Source of the DNA: Psychrobacter sp. AH5
GTDB lineage: Bacteria > Pseudomonadota > Gammaproteobacteria > Pseudomonadales > Moraxellaceae
Assembly: GCF_040371085.1 (NCBI RefSeq)
Contig: NZ_JAMBMT010000001.1
Location: forward strand, 1,116,001-1,180,000
DNA: 64,000 bases
Direction of reading: 5' to 3'
Shown: piece by piece, positions 26,501 to 35,157 of the stretch
Layout of the letters: the number at the start of each line of letters is the position of its first letter
Numbering within the stretch: position 1 is the stretch's first letter
Position numbers and translations under genes: made by a program
The notes under the pieces: model-generated
The model's input: the letters and a program-made list of their open reading frames with translations, nothing else
What the model was told of the DNA's origin: nothing
The model's database searches: none

Positions 26501-26828
26501 GTTGATTGATGCTATCAACGGCACAGGGTTTGGTCTGACTTTAGGTATTCATAGCCGTATCGAAAATGTTGCTGAGCATATCGAGCGCCGCGTAGTGGTC
26601 GGTAATACTTATGTGAACCGTAATCAAATTGGTGCGGTTGTTAACGTCCAGCCTTTTGGTGGTACTGGTCTATCTGGCACCGGTCCAAAAGCTGGGGGAC
26701 CACATTACGTGGCTCGTTTGATGAAGCTTAGCACTGATACTAGTAACCAAACTATAAACAAGTTAGCTAAGGGACAAATCACTAGCGCGCCCCAAGCTCA
26801 ATCCACTACACAAACACAACTGGCATAA
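23553..26828 (+). CDS. putA: Bifunctional proline dehydrogenase / L-glutamate gamma-semialdehyde dehydrogenase PutA (no ribbon-helix-helix domain, no C-terminal lid domain)
   Basis: Oxidises proline to glutamate in two steps, with FAD in the first domain and NAD+ in the second. 1091 residues. The proline dehydrogenase barrel (about residues 200-530) shows RLVKGAYWDTEIKMAQQ, FATHNAHTLATV, FEFQRLHGMGDALY and RIYAPVGAHKDLLPYLVRRL. The aldehyde dehydrogenase half (about 600-1060) shows ISPWNFPLAIYTGQIVAAL, VIFTGSTQTAQRI, ETGGQNAMIVDS and the catalytic Cys863 in SAGQRCSACRIL. There is no N-terminal DNA-binding domain, so it should not repress its own gene. After GGTGLSGTGPKAGGPHYVARL only a ~30-residue polar tail remains. 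The ALDH-superfamily lid domain of long PutAs appears to be encoded by the next gene. Confidence 0.96.
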   Translation: MHPIDQFTPQEPILFKPTDLLNPDYLTQSSDELFARISPLYSVDESRWLSELLPLAKPTDAEREAASEQTRKLVEYVRSDGKAVKMVDSLLLEYSLDTQEGILLMSLAEALIRVPDNYTADALIRDKMSVADWKKHLKDDNGMMVNASTWGLMMTGRVVSIDSSTTASGFLDRMTKKMGEPMIRAAMQKAMRIMGHQFVLGETIEEASRNSQSYRNKGYTYSFDMLGEAAITNKDAEKYFNDYLHAIKATASIKVKEGMPKPSVSIKLSALHPRYEATQEAQVLGLLRQRCLLLIEAAREVNVDLSIDAEEADRLEISLKLFESLYRDATTAGWDGLGLVVQGYSKRAIAIFAWLARLATEVGDRIPLRLVKGAYWDTEIKMAQQTGLSGYPVWTRKEGTDTAYLACARFLLSDHLRGLIWPQFATHNAHTLATVMTMSEHRDFEFQRLHGMGDALYDHILQTYQIPVRIYAPVGAHKDLLPYLVRRLLENGANSSFVHQLLDKSYPIDKLTVHPYDKLVANEQLYNPEIPLPLEIYGDRKASYGPNIFVESQWQPFNKAIAAQRKRTWSATSIINGQAIHEYPKDGNSEQLESQSIRAPWNHDIIAGEVKYANADIASQAILGAVAAQEAWQAVPAADRAQMLRKIADLYEENYAELMALCQIEAGKTMQDGIDEIKEAVDFCRFYADEAERLAAEVQEFSDLSGKSIRQTYQPRGTFVCISPWNFPLAIYTGQIVAALAAGNTVVAKPAEQTSLIAHFAIQLMYQAGVPAKALQFVVGAGEVGAALTASEHIAGVIFTGSTQTAQRINQSLNSHALASGELPVLIAETGGQNAMIVDSTALPEQVVTDAVLSAFGSAGQRCSACRILCVQEEVADGIIELLQGHMAELNVGNPTLVSTDVGPVIDSDAKKGLEAHIERMQSEATATILVQTPMSASSAVSAEQATFVLPTAIEVSSIDVIGGEHFGPILHVLRYKARDLDKLIDAINGTGFGLTLGIHSRIENVAEHIERRVVVGNTYVNRNQIGAVVNVQPFGGTGLSGTGPKAGGPHYVARLMKLSTDTSNQTINKLAKGQITSAPQAQSTTQTQLA

Positions 26829-26839
26829 GGAGCAGCAAC

Positions 26840-27532
26840 ATGGCCAATGAATTCAAAAAAAATCATGCTGAGGTTTGTGAAGCTTGGCGATTACTAGGCG
26901 CTGTTAAGCGCTCGGCATATTTGCAAGCAGCTATCCCTAAGCTTGCTTTATTGACAGGCGATGCCAATAAAGCAAGGCGTTTGTTCCAGCATTTATTAAG
27001 CGCTGCTCCAAAGCTTGATGAGGTGCAGCGGATGACGGGTGCCACTGGCGAATCTAATGATTTGTACGTGACAGCTCGCGGTAAAACCATGGTCATCGGC
27101 GCTGAATCAGCTCGTGCTATGGCAGTATTAGGACAGCTTATCGCCGCTTTATTGACCGGTAATGAGGTGATACTGCATTGCCCAAGTCAGGTGGATATGT
27201 GTGAGGAAGCGGCTAAGATACTTTATAATGCGGGCATCAGTGATGACGTGCTTAGTGTCGCTAATGATTCGCAAACCATCACCTTATTATATATGGAGCG
27301 CTTAGCACAGGTGGCTGTCGCTGGTAGTCCTAGTGAGGTGCAGTCTATAAGTCAAGAGCTTGCCAATACTGATGGTATCTTGACGCAAGTGATTGCAGTG
27401 ACTGATATGGTGGATTTTACTGAGATGCTAAGCATTGATTATCTTTATCGCTTTGTCACTGAGCGGGTAATCACTATAAATACTACTGCTATCGGTGGTA
27501 ATGCCAGCTTACTGGAGCTAGGTACTAGCTAA
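26840..27532 (+). CDS. Stand-alone PutA C-terminal (ALDH-superfamily lid) domain protein
   Basis: 230 residues, starting 11 bp after the putA stop with ribosome site AAGGAG, so almost surely co-translated. It resembles the C-terminal domain of long PutAs, an ALDH-superfamily-like Rossmann domain that covers the channel between active sites. MTGATGESNDLYVTARGKTMVIG corresponds to the LPGPTGERNTY-type segment, and VAVAGSPSEVQSISQELANTDGILTQVIAV to the late strand-helix region. The very end, FVTERVITINTTAIGGNASLLELG, matches the conserved PutA tail (ERxLSINTAAAGGNASLMTIG in E. coli). It has no aldehyde dehydrogenase catalytic cysteine. Inference: it binds PutA in trans and completes the tunnel or oligomer. 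Comparisons are from memory. Confidence 0.8.
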   Translation: MANEFKKNHAEVCEAWRLLGAVKRSAYLQAAIPKLALLTGDANKARRLFQHLLSAAPKLDEVQRMTGATGESNDLYVTARGKTMVIGAESARAMAVLGQLIAALLTGNEVILHCPSQVDMCEEAAKILYNAGISDDVLSVANDSQTITLLYMERLAQVAVAGSPSEVQSISQELANTDGILTQVIAVTDMVDFTEMLSIDYLYRFVTERVITINTTAIGGNASLLELGTS

Positions 27533-27569
27533 GCGTTTGCAAGATAAAATTTATAAGTTTTGATACTCT

Positions 27570-27620
27570 AGCCTGTGTTTATTTATCTATTCTTTTGATA
27601 AATAGACACAGGCTTTTTTT
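27570..27620 (+). terminator. Rho-independent terminator of the putA operon
   Basis: A 17-bp stem (AGCCTGTGTTTATTTAT at 27570-27586 with ATAAATAGACACAGGCT at 27598-27614) with one wobble pair, followed by a T run. It lies 40 bp after the lid-domain gene. Confidence 0.92.
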
Positions 27621-28100
27621 ATAGCTAAAAATAATAGAATATAAATACTTTTTTTAAGTTGTAAAATAATTAAATATAGTGCTAGTATAATAATGTTAAC
27701 TAAACCGTCAACTTTAAAAACAAGCTTGAGGCGTTAGTTAAAATAGAGAATAAGGATTGGCGAGCAGCCAAATTAAAGGGACGTTTTTTTCAATCTTCGT
27801 AGATGTTTAAGCCGCGCTTATCGCTACCGAAGCTCCATCCTCAATAAAGATTAAGTCTGAACCAGTCAGCAGTCTCATAGGCAGTCAGCTTATTCAATAC
27901 CTGTATAACTATCAGTATTGATGTAGGTATGATGATCGTCGTCGTATAAATGTTATGACTCTAATAATTGAATACTACCTTATGGCAGTGTCGCAGTATG
28001 CGCCTGAGCTTTGATATATTGATTGTTAACCTATTATTATTCGATTAAAGATAAAAATTTACTTTTTATCTCACCTTTATTCAGACAGCCGAGTATTGCT
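27621..28100. other. Intergenic region upstream of xdhA
   Basis: About 480 bp, AT-rich in its left half. It must hold the xdh promoter. I looked for a purine- or xanthine-responsive riboswitch and saw nothing I could defend by eye. No gene supported. Confidence 0.5.
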
Positions 28101-29756
28101 ATGATTAATTTTTATTTAAACGGAAAATACCACCAAGTCAGTCAGCTTAACCCTAATACGACTGTGCTTGAGTATTTGCGCCTGCACGCGCGGCAAATGG
28201 ATACCAAAGAGGGCTGCGGTAGTGGCGACTGCGGCGCTTGTACGGTCATGGCGCAGCGCTTGCCTAGCCATTCTACAAAAGACTCAAATAACGCTGCTAA
28301 TACTACAAACGTTAATAGCGCTCCTTTTTATACCCTCAATGCTTGTATCACTTTATTATCCTTGATGGATAATCATCATATTATGACGTCTGGCTTTTTG
28401 GCCGATAACCCTGAAAACCATCCCGAACGCGCCCTTTTGCATCCTGCTCAGCAAGCAATGGTGGATTGCCATGGCTCGCAGTGCGGATTTTGTACACCTG
28501 GATTTATCATGTCGCTGGCGAGCGTTTATGAAAATAATCGTTTGCAAAGCGCGCAAGATGCCAATACAAATGAGCTAAGCTACGATGAGATTGTCGCCGC
28601 CATCTCAGGTAATTTGTGCCGCTGTACTGGCTATCGACCCATTATTGAAGCGGGCCTAGCTATGCAAAAAATTGGTCAACAGCGCGCGGCTGATCAGCTT
28701 GCCGGCAAAGATTTGACTATTGACTTAGCTATCGATGCTATGGTCAAGACTAACAGTAATGATGCTCAAGATACGGACGTTAATAATACCACTAGCAAGA
28801 TGATAGCTCCGGCGCTAATTGAAGGCTCGCGTCAGCTGTATATTCCGACCTCTACCGCTGAGCTTGATCAGCTATTAGCGGTCTATCCCAAAGCTACCAT
28901 TTGGGCAGGGGGCACCGACTTAGGTTTGAGTGTTACGCAGAATTTAATCGATCATGACACCGTTATTCAACTATCTGCTATCGAATCACTAAAGTCGTGG
29001 TCAGTAATAGCTAGTACGGCTGACATATCTGCTAATAATTCAGCTACAGATACAGCTCATCAAGAGCTAGTATTCGGTGCGGGCATGAGCTATAAAGCCA
29101 TGCTGCCAGCGCTTGAGGAGTATTTTCCAGCATTCGCGCAGCTATTTGAGCGCATTGCCTCGCCGCAAATTCGCAACATGGGTACCATCGGCGGCAACAT
29201 AGCTAATGCCTCACCTATTGGTGATTTGCCGCCAATTTTATTAGCGTTAGAAGCGCGTATTCATATTCGTCATTGTGACACTGATAGCGATAAGCCCATT
29301 GATGAGATCCTGCCTCTAGCTGAATTCTTTTTAGATTATAAAAAGACTAAGCTTTGCGCAGGTAGTTACGTTGTGGCGATTCATATTCCGCTTATGCAAG
29401 AGCATCAGCAGTTGTTTATTCATAAAATCAGTAAGCGTTATGAGGATGATATCTCAGCCTGCTTAGTGGCAGTACGTTTAGATTTATCAGCGGATGGCAG
29501 CACTATCGATAATGTAAAAATTGGCCTAGGGGGTATGGCAGCGGTGCCTTTACTCATCAAAAACACTCAGCAAGCGCTTATCGGTCAGCCTTTTGAGGTA
29601 GCAAGCTTTGAGCAGGCAGCAAAGGCGTTACCAAGAGATGTCTCACCAATGACTCATGTGCGAGCCAGCCGCGAATATCGTATGCATGTGGTTCAGCGCT
29701 TATTAATCAAGTGCGGCAAGCAACTGATAAAACGTACGCAAACTGAGAGTGCGTAA
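28101..29756 (+). CDS. xdhA: Xanthine dehydrogenase small subunit XdhA (2Fe-2S and FAD domains)
   Basis: Carries the two iron-sulfur clusters and FAD that take electrons from the molybdenum site of XdhB to NAD+. 551 residues from the ATG at 28101 (MINFYLNGKYHQV); an upstream in-frame start at 28023 adds 26 residues outside the ferredoxin fold. First cluster: EGCGSGDCGACTV. Second cluster: GSQCGFCTPGFIMS and GNLCRCTGYRPI. The FAD domain runs from about residue 250 (IWAGGTDLGLSVTQ; IASPQIRNMGTIGGNIANASPIGD) to the C-terminal CO-dehydrogenase-flavoprotein domain. Two polar insertions, between the clusters and before the FAD domain, lengthen it. First gene of xdhABC-guaD. Confidence 0.95.
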   Translation: MINFYLNGKYHQVSQLNPNTTVLEYLRLHARQMDTKEGCGSGDCGACTVMAQRLPSHSTKDSNNAANTTNVNSAPFYTLNACITLLSLMDNHHIMTSGFLADNPENHPERALLHPAQQAMVDCHGSQCGFCTPGFIMSLASVYENNRLQSAQDANTNELSYDEIVAAISGNLCRCTGYRPIIEAGLAMQKIGQQRAADQLAGKDLTIDLAIDAMVKTNSNDAQDTDVNNTTSKMIAPALIEGSRQLYIPTSTAELDQLLAVYPKATIWAGGTDLGLSVTQNLIDHDTVIQLSAIESLKSWSVIASTADISANNSATDTAHQELVFGAGMSYKAMLPALEEYFPAFAQLFERIASPQIRNMGTIGGNIANASPIGDLPPILLALEARIHIRHCDTDSDKPIDEILPLAEFFLDYKKTKLCAGSYVVAIHIPLMQEHQQLFIHKISKRYEDDISACLVAVRLDLSADGSTIDNVKIGLGGMAAVPLLIKNTQQALIGQPFEVASFEQAAKALPRDVSPMTHVRASREYRMHVVQRLLIKCGKQLIKRTQTESA

Positions 29757-29867
29757 AAGCTTATATTTATCTAAAGAAGTTTTGTAAGCCTCTAAAGTAA
29801 GCTTTACCGTACTGACCCAAATATTTGAATAGCCCTGCATTCAAAAACGAATAAAAAGAGATTTGTT

Positions 29868-32450
29868 ATGAGCCATCATTCCTCCCTTTTTGATAATTAT
29901 AGTATTCGCCGCGTGCGTCCTCCTAAGCACAAAATTGGCACGGGTGCCAAGCATGACAGCGCTATTAGCCACGTTATGGGCAGCGCCACTTACGTTGATG
30001 ATATGCTAAAACCGCAGGATACTTTGCATCTAGCTATTGGTAAAAGCGCTCATGCTCATGCCCGTGTATTGAGTATGGATTTAGCAGCCGTTCGCGCTAG
30101 TGATGGAGTCATTGATGTTATTACCTTTAAAGATTTAACGGGTAAAACTGATATCGGCCCGGTATTTGACGGTGATCCGTTGATGGTCGATACCATTACA
30201 GAATACATAGGGCAAACGCTATTTGCAGTAGTAGCCACTAGTCATCGTGCCGCCAAAAAAGCCACCCTCAAAGCTATAATTGAATACGAGGCATTAGCAG
30301 CGGTTTTGACCATTGAGCAAGCGTTAGCACAACAGCAGTTTGTGCGTCCTAGCCACTTTATGACGCGCGGCGATGCGCAGACTGAGCTTAACAATGCGCC
30401 TAAACGTATCTCAGGCCATATTCATATGCTTGGCCAAGAGCATTTTTATTTAGAAAGCCAAGTGTCTTATGTTGTGCCCTGCGATGATGGCGGGCTAGAG
30501 GTTTATACCTCCTCGCAGCACCCAAGCGAAGTGCAGCAATTAGTTGCGGAAGTGGTGGATCTGCCTTTTCATGCCGTGACCACTGTGGTACGTAGAATGG
30601 GCGGCGGCTTTGGCGGTAAAGAGACGCAGGCTGCCGCTTGGGCCTGTCTGTGCGGCATCGCAGCCAAACGTCACAACGTGCCCGTTAGTATGCGCCTTGA
30701 TCGCCAAGATGACATGGTGGTGACAGGCAAGCGTCATGAGTTTGCCAATCGCTATGAGGTCGGTGTCAATGACGACGGTCAGATATTAGGCGTTGATATG
30801 CAGCTGTCTGCCCTATGTGGTTACTCGCCTGATCTATCCGATGCTATCGTTGATCGAGCGATGTTTCATTGTGATAATGCCTACTACTATCCTGCTGCGA
30901 AAGTCGCTGGACATCGCTGCAAAACTCATACGGTCTCTAACACCGCTTATCGCGGCTTTGGTGGCCCGCAAGGTCTATTGACCGCTGAGTATATGATGGA
31001 TGATATTGCCTACACTTTAGGTCGCGATCCGCTACAAGTGCGCTTGGCTAATCTCTATCAGAACGGTCAAAGTACTCATTATGGTCAGCCAATCGAGCAT
31101 TTTGATTTAGCGACTATTATCGAGACATTAGCTGAGGACTGCGATTATCAAAGTCGGCGTCAGCAAACCATTGAGTTTAATAAAAAAGCGGAGGCCGAAG
31201 GTGGCGATAAGCGTTTAGGTTTAGCACTTACGCCAGTCAAATTCGGTATCTCGTTTACGGTTCAGCATTTGAATCAAGGGGGCGCGCTGGTACATATCTA
31301 TACCGATGGCACTATTCAGATTAATCATGGTGGCACCGAGATGGGGCAGGGGCTGTATATTAAGATCGCTCAAATCGTCGCTAATGAGTTCGATGTCGAT
31401 TTAGACAGCGTAAAAGTCACGGCTACGCGCACCGATAAAGTTCCTAATACCTCGCCGACAGCCGCGTCATCAGGGACTGATATCAATGGTAAAGCGGCGC
31501 AAAATGCTTGTATTACTATACGTGAGCGCCTAGTTGAATTTGCCGCTGAGCATTTTGAGGTAGCAGCGAAGGATATTAAATTTGAGCGCAATCATGTGCA
31601 CATTGCCGATAAAGCAGTTCTGACTTTTGCTGAGATGGTGCTACTTGCTTATCAGCACCGTATTAGTCTTTCTGCTACTGGCTACTATAAAACCCCAAAG
31701 ATATTTTATGATCGTGCAAAGGCTTGGGGTCGTCCGTTCTTTTATTTCGCCTTAGGCGCGGCTTGTGCTGAGGTCGAGATTGATACTTTAACCGGCGAGT
31801 ATAAGGTGCTGCGCTGCGATATTCTTCACGATGTTGGCCAATCGATTAATCCGGCTATCGATATCGGGCAAATCGAAGGCGGTTTTGTGCAAGGGATGGG
31901 CTGGCTGACTAGCGAGGAGCTAACTTGGGATGATAAAGGTAAGCTGGCTTCTAATGGCCCGGCTAATTATAAGATTCCAACCGCTCATGATTTGCCTAAA
32001 CAGTGGAATGTCAAATTATTCGATCGCAAAAATAAAGAGCAGACTATTTATAATTCCAAAGCTGTTGGCGAGCCGCCCTTTATGCTCGCCGCTAGAGTCT
32101 GGTGCGCGATTAATAATGCGGTAGCAAGCTTGGCTGATTATCAAAAAAATCCAGAGCTGACGATGCCAGCTACGCCAGAGGCGGTACTCAAAGCAGTCAT
32201 GCATATGCAGGGTGAGACTTGGGAGATTGACACTGCTATTAACACTGATGCGATCGATAGCTTAAAGCATAATAAAGATGACACTACTAAAGTTGATGGT
32301 CTCGATGATGATAAAGTGGAGCCGCAGCAAGTCTCGCATGGGGAAGAGATTGAGCCGCCAGAAGTGGTAGGTAAGCTGGTGGACGAGCAACCTGAGCAGA
32401 TAAAAAACCCTAATGTCTCTGTCTCTCGAGGGCCTGCGCACAGTGATTGA
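29868..32450 (+). CDS. xdhB: Xanthine dehydrogenase large (molybdopterin) subunit XdhB
   Basis: Binds the molybdopterin cofactor and oxidises hypoxanthine to xanthine and xanthine to urate. 860 residues. Visible: GSATYVDDM near the N-terminus, RRMGGGFGGKETQA (molybdenum-site loop), NTAYRGFGGPQG with the substrate-site Arg, GTEMGQGLYIKIAQI, and the C-terminal SKAVGEPPFMLAARVW containing the catalytic Glu. The last ~80 residues are a variable acidic tail (HNKDDTTKVDGLDDDKVEPQ). The xdhC frame starts inside the end of this gene, suggesting coupled expression. Confidence 0.96.
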   Translation: MSHHSSLFDNYSIRRVRPPKHKIGTGAKHDSAISHVMGSATYVDDMLKPQDTLHLAIGKSAHAHARVLSMDLAAVRASDGVIDVITFKDLTGKTDIGPVFDGDPLMVDTITEYIGQTLFAVVATSHRAAKKATLKAIIEYEALAAVLTIEQALAQQQFVRPSHFMTRGDAQTELNNAPKRISGHIHMLGQEHFYLESQVSYVVPCDDGGLEVYTSSQHPSEVQQLVAEVVDLPFHAVTTVVRRMGGGFGGKETQAAAWACLCGIAAKRHNVPVSMRLDRQDDMVVTGKRHEFANRYEVGVNDDGQILGVDMQLSALCGYSPDLSDAIVDRAMFHCDNAYYYPAAKVAGHRCKTHTVSNTAYRGFGGPQGLLTAEYMMDDIAYTLGRDPLQVRLANLYQNGQSTHYGQPIEHFDLATIIETLAEDCDYQSRRQQTIEFNKKAEAEGGDKRLGLALTPVKFGISFTVQHLNQGGALVHIYTDGTIQINHGGTEMGQGLYIKIAQIVANEFDVDLDSVKVTATRTDKVPNTSPTAASSGTDINGKAAQNACITIRERLVEFAAEHFEVAAKDIKFERNHVHIADKAVLTFAEMVLLAYQHRISLSATGYYKTPKIFYDRAKAWGRPFFYFALGAACAEVEIDTLTGEYKVLRCDILHDVGQSINPAIDIGQIEGGFVQGMGWLTSEELTWDDKGKLASNGPANYKIPTAHDLPKQWNVKLFDRKNKEQTIYNSKAVGEPPFMLAARVWCAINNAVASLADYQKNPELTMPATPEAVLKAVMHMQGETWEIDTAINTDAIDSLKHNKDDTTKVDGLDDDKVEPQQVSHGEEIEPPEVVGKLVDEQPEQIKNPNVSVSRGPAHSD

Positions 32451-33450
32451 TTCATCAGCTTCAACGTCAGCTCCAATGTCTTTAAATCAATCGCTGCCGC
32501 CGACACGCTGGTATGAATCTCTAGCACAGTATCAGCAGCAGGGAGTCCCGCATGTCTTAGCGACGGTGGTAGCGGTTAATGGCTCGGCTCCGCGTGCGCT
32601 ACAAGCAAAAATGATTGTGACCCAAGATAGTATTTGCGACACACTTGGCGGCGGTGGTCTGGAGCATGACGTTACCACAACGGCGCGCCAGCTGCTAAGT
32701 GGTGAGCTTGCCGCAGAGGTAGTAGCTACTACTGATAAATTAAAAAAAGCTAACTCTGAAAAAGCCAAAGCAATACGCCGAGAAGCCGTCTATACCAAAC
32801 ATTATCCGTTAGGCGCAAAGCTAGCTCAGTGCTGCGGTGGCAGTGTAACGGTGATGTTTGAGTGCTTTAATCTGACGCCGCCTTTATCGTTATTAGTGTT
32901 CGGTGCAGGTCATGTAGCGTCTGCCTTGATGACTATTTTGGCAGAACTACCTTGCCAAGTAGACTGGGTAGATAGTCGGTCTGAGAGGTTTGAGCGCTAT
33001 TTGCTAGAGAATGATAAATATCAGGATGATCAGCCGTCTTATTGCTTGCCTGCGCATATTCGACCTCATGTTGATTATGACCCTGTTGATTTTATTCAGC
33101 CATTTATTAGACAACGAGGCCAGCGCTTTATCTTAGTGATGACTCATGATCATAGTCTTGATTTTGATCTAGTAAGGGCCGCGCTAGATAGCTATGTAGC
33201 GCTAAATGTGGATTCTGATTCTGATAGTAATGATGCAGAGCAAGTAAATACTACCATGCCCTATATCGGCTGTATCAGCTCAGCGACCAAGGCTAAGCGT
33301 TTCAAAGATCGTTTATTACAGCGCGGCTATGATCAGCAATTGGTTGATCAGATTACTATGCCAATCGGTTTTCAGATTGGCGGTAAAGAGCCGATGGCAG
33401 TTGCCGTTTCTATCGCCGCACAAATTTTACAGCATTATCATAATTGTTAA
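32413..33450 (+). CDS. xdhC: Xanthine dehydrogenase accessory protein XdhC
   Basis: Binds molybdenum cofactor, favours its sulfuration and inserts it into XdhB. 345 residues from the ATG at 32413, which overlaps xdhB by 38 bp. An ATG at 32476 (MSLNQSLPPTRW) would remove 21 residues and also fits the family. The N-terminal domain has VPHVLATVVAVNGSAPRALQAKMIV and LGGGGLEHDV. A cysteine pair sits in LAQCCGGSVTVMFE. The C-terminal Rossmann domain has LLVFGAGHVASALMTIL, VDWVDSRSERF and VMTHDHSLDFDLV, then YIGCISSATKAKRF and PIGFQIGGKEPMAVAVSIAA. Confidence 0.94.
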   Translation: MSLSLEGLRTVIDSSASTSAPMSLNQSLPPTRWYESLAQYQQQGVPHVLATVVAVNGSAPRALQAKMIVTQDSICDTLGGGGLEHDVTTTARQLLSGELAAEVVATTDKLKKANSEKAKAIRREAVYTKHYPLGAKLAQCCGGSVTVMFECFNLTPPLSLLVFGAGHVASALMTILAELPCQVDWVDSRSERFERYLLENDKYQDDQPSYCLPAHIRPHVDYDPVDFIQPFIRQRGQRFILVMTHDHSLDFDLVRAALDSYVALNVDSDSDSNDAEQVNTTMPYIGCISSATKAKRFKDRLLQRGYDQQLVDQITMPIGFQIGGKEPMAVAVSIAAQILQHYHNC

Positions 33451-33641
33451 TCTACAAATTAAATTGTGTTTTTAGATCATTATAAACAACGCTTTTGGCA
33501 GAATGTTAGTTTGATTAGCCGCAGTTTCATACGAGCTGCGTTGAGTCGCTTTGTGTCCACATTATGATATTTATAGTTATTTGATAAATCTTCTAGCTTT
33601 TAGATGGCAACATCCATTACTTATTTACGCGAGATATTTTT

Positions 33642-35045
33642 ATGACCCTTCACATTTATCAGGCTCAGCTTTTACATTATCTTAGCGAAGATGAGTTAGC
33701 CAAACGTAGCAATGCTGCAAATGAATCACAAAAAACAGCAGACGTTGATAAAAATATCGTTTTGACTCCAGTAATAAAAGGCGTAGCGGTCTATCCTGAG
33801 TATATCGCTGATGGCGCCTTAGTTGTCGATAATAAGAGTGGCCTGATAGTCGCTTATGGCGATAGCGACTCTATTATGGCAAGGTATGGTCATACTCAAG
33901 AAGGGCAACCGCCTGTAGAGATTTACGATCTTAAAGATAAGCTCATTATGCCGGGTTTTATTGATACCCACGTGCATTATCCGCAGGTTGATATGATTGC
34001 CTCTTATGGTGAGCAGTTACTCGATTGGCTCAATAATTACACCTTTGTCACGGAAGCCAATTTTGCTAATCCCAAAGTAGCGCATGATACTTCAAGGTTC
34101 TTTTTACATCAGCTATTTGCTAATGGCACCACAACAGCGCTGGTGTTTGCCACTAGTCACCCTGAGTCTGTTGAAGCGTTTTTTACTGAGAGCGAGCGCC
34201 TTAATACACGGATGATTACTGGTAATGTGCTGATGGACACCAATGCGCCCGAGCACTTGTGTGTGCCTGCCGAACAAAGCATTCGTGACAGTCAAAATCT
34301 CATTGATAAGTGGCATAAGCGTGGTCGTCAGCATTTTGCCATTACGCCTAGATTTGCTATTACCTCAACGCCTAAGCAGCTACAAATGGCAAGCGAGCTC
34401 TATCAAAGTTATGATGATGTCTATTTGCAAACCCATTTAGCCGAAAACCGCGAGGAAGTAGCTTTTGTTCGTAAGCTTTATCCCAATCATAAAGGCTACT
34501 TGGATGTCTACACCGATATGGGGCTGCTTGGTCGCTATAGCACATTGGCGCATGGTATCTATCTTAAAACCTGCGAGTACGAAGTGCTGAGCGAGACCGG
34601 TACACAAATCGCTCATTGTCCAACATCCAACTTGTTTTTGGGTAGTGGTCTGTTTGATTTGCCAAAGACTCTAAGCTATACCGGCGTCAGTATCGCCACC
34701 GACGTTGGCGCGGGCACTAGTTTGTCGATGTTGACCACCTTAAATGAAGCTTATAAAGTCCAGCAATTGCAGAATAATAAATTATCTGCGCATCAATGTC
34801 TTTATCAGATCACTCTTGGCAACGCGCAATCGTTATTGCTAGATAAGCAAATCGGCAACTTTATGCCCAGTAAAGAAGCGGATTTTGTAGTGATTGACTT
34901 AGCGGCAACCCCTTTACTTGAGCGCCGTATGAGTCAAACAAAAACTTTTGATGAAAAGTTATTTGTGCTAATGATGCTAGGTGATGATAGAGTCATTGCT
35001 GAGACGGTTATTGCGGGGGTGAGTCGGTATAAAAAGGTGGCTTAA
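33642..35045 (+). CDS. guaD: Guanine deaminase GuaD
   Basis: Amidohydrolase that hydrolyses guanine to xanthine and ammonia, feeding XdhAB. 467 residues. Zinc-site motifs in order: MPGFIDTHVHYPQVDM; YLQTHLAENREEV; LAHGIYLKTCEYEVL; and the conserved IAHCPTSNLFLGSGLFDL; then SIATDVGAGTSLSML with the metal-binding Asp. GEQLLDWLNNYTFVTEANFANP is typical of guanine deaminases rather than other cytosine or adenosine deaminase relatives. It lies 190 bp after xdhC on the same strand. With the NCS2 permease 12 kb upstream it completes a path from imported guanine to urate; no urate-degrading gene is seen. Confidence 0.95.
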   Translation: MTLHIYQAQLLHYLSEDELAKRSNAANESQKTADVDKNIVLTPVIKGVAVYPEYIADGALVVDNKSGLIVAYGDSDSIMARYGHTQEGQPPVEIYDLKDKLIMPGFIDTHVHYPQVDMIASYGEQLLDWLNNYTFVTEANFANPKVAHDTSRFFLHQLFANGTTTALVFATSHPESVEAFFTESERLNTRMITGNVLMDTNAPEHLCVPAEQSIRDSQNLIDKWHKRGRQHFAITPRFAITSTPKQLQMASELYQSYDDVYLQTHLAENREEVAFVRKLYPNHKGYLDVYTDMGLLGRYSTLAHGIYLKTCEYEVLSETGTQIAHCPTSNLFLGSGLFDLPKTLSYTGVSIATDVGAGTSLSMLTTLNEAYKVQQLQNNKLSAHQCLYQITLGNAQSLLLDKQIGNFMPSKEADFVVIDLAATPLLERRMSQTKTFDEKLFVLMMLGDDRVIAETVIAGVSRYKKVA

Positions 35046-35157
35046 ACCTCAAAAAAGCTATATCTTAAGGTAATCAAGACTTTATGTAGAATTATCAACG
35101 CTTAGTAGTCATTATATCGGTTATCTAAATACCAGTAGTTTAAAAAGGGACTCTAGC

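Noticed and set aside
27621..28100. Possible purine or xanthine riboswitch ahead of xdhA
   Set aside because: Several short inverted repeats but no conserved core that I could match by eye. A covariance-model search would be needed.
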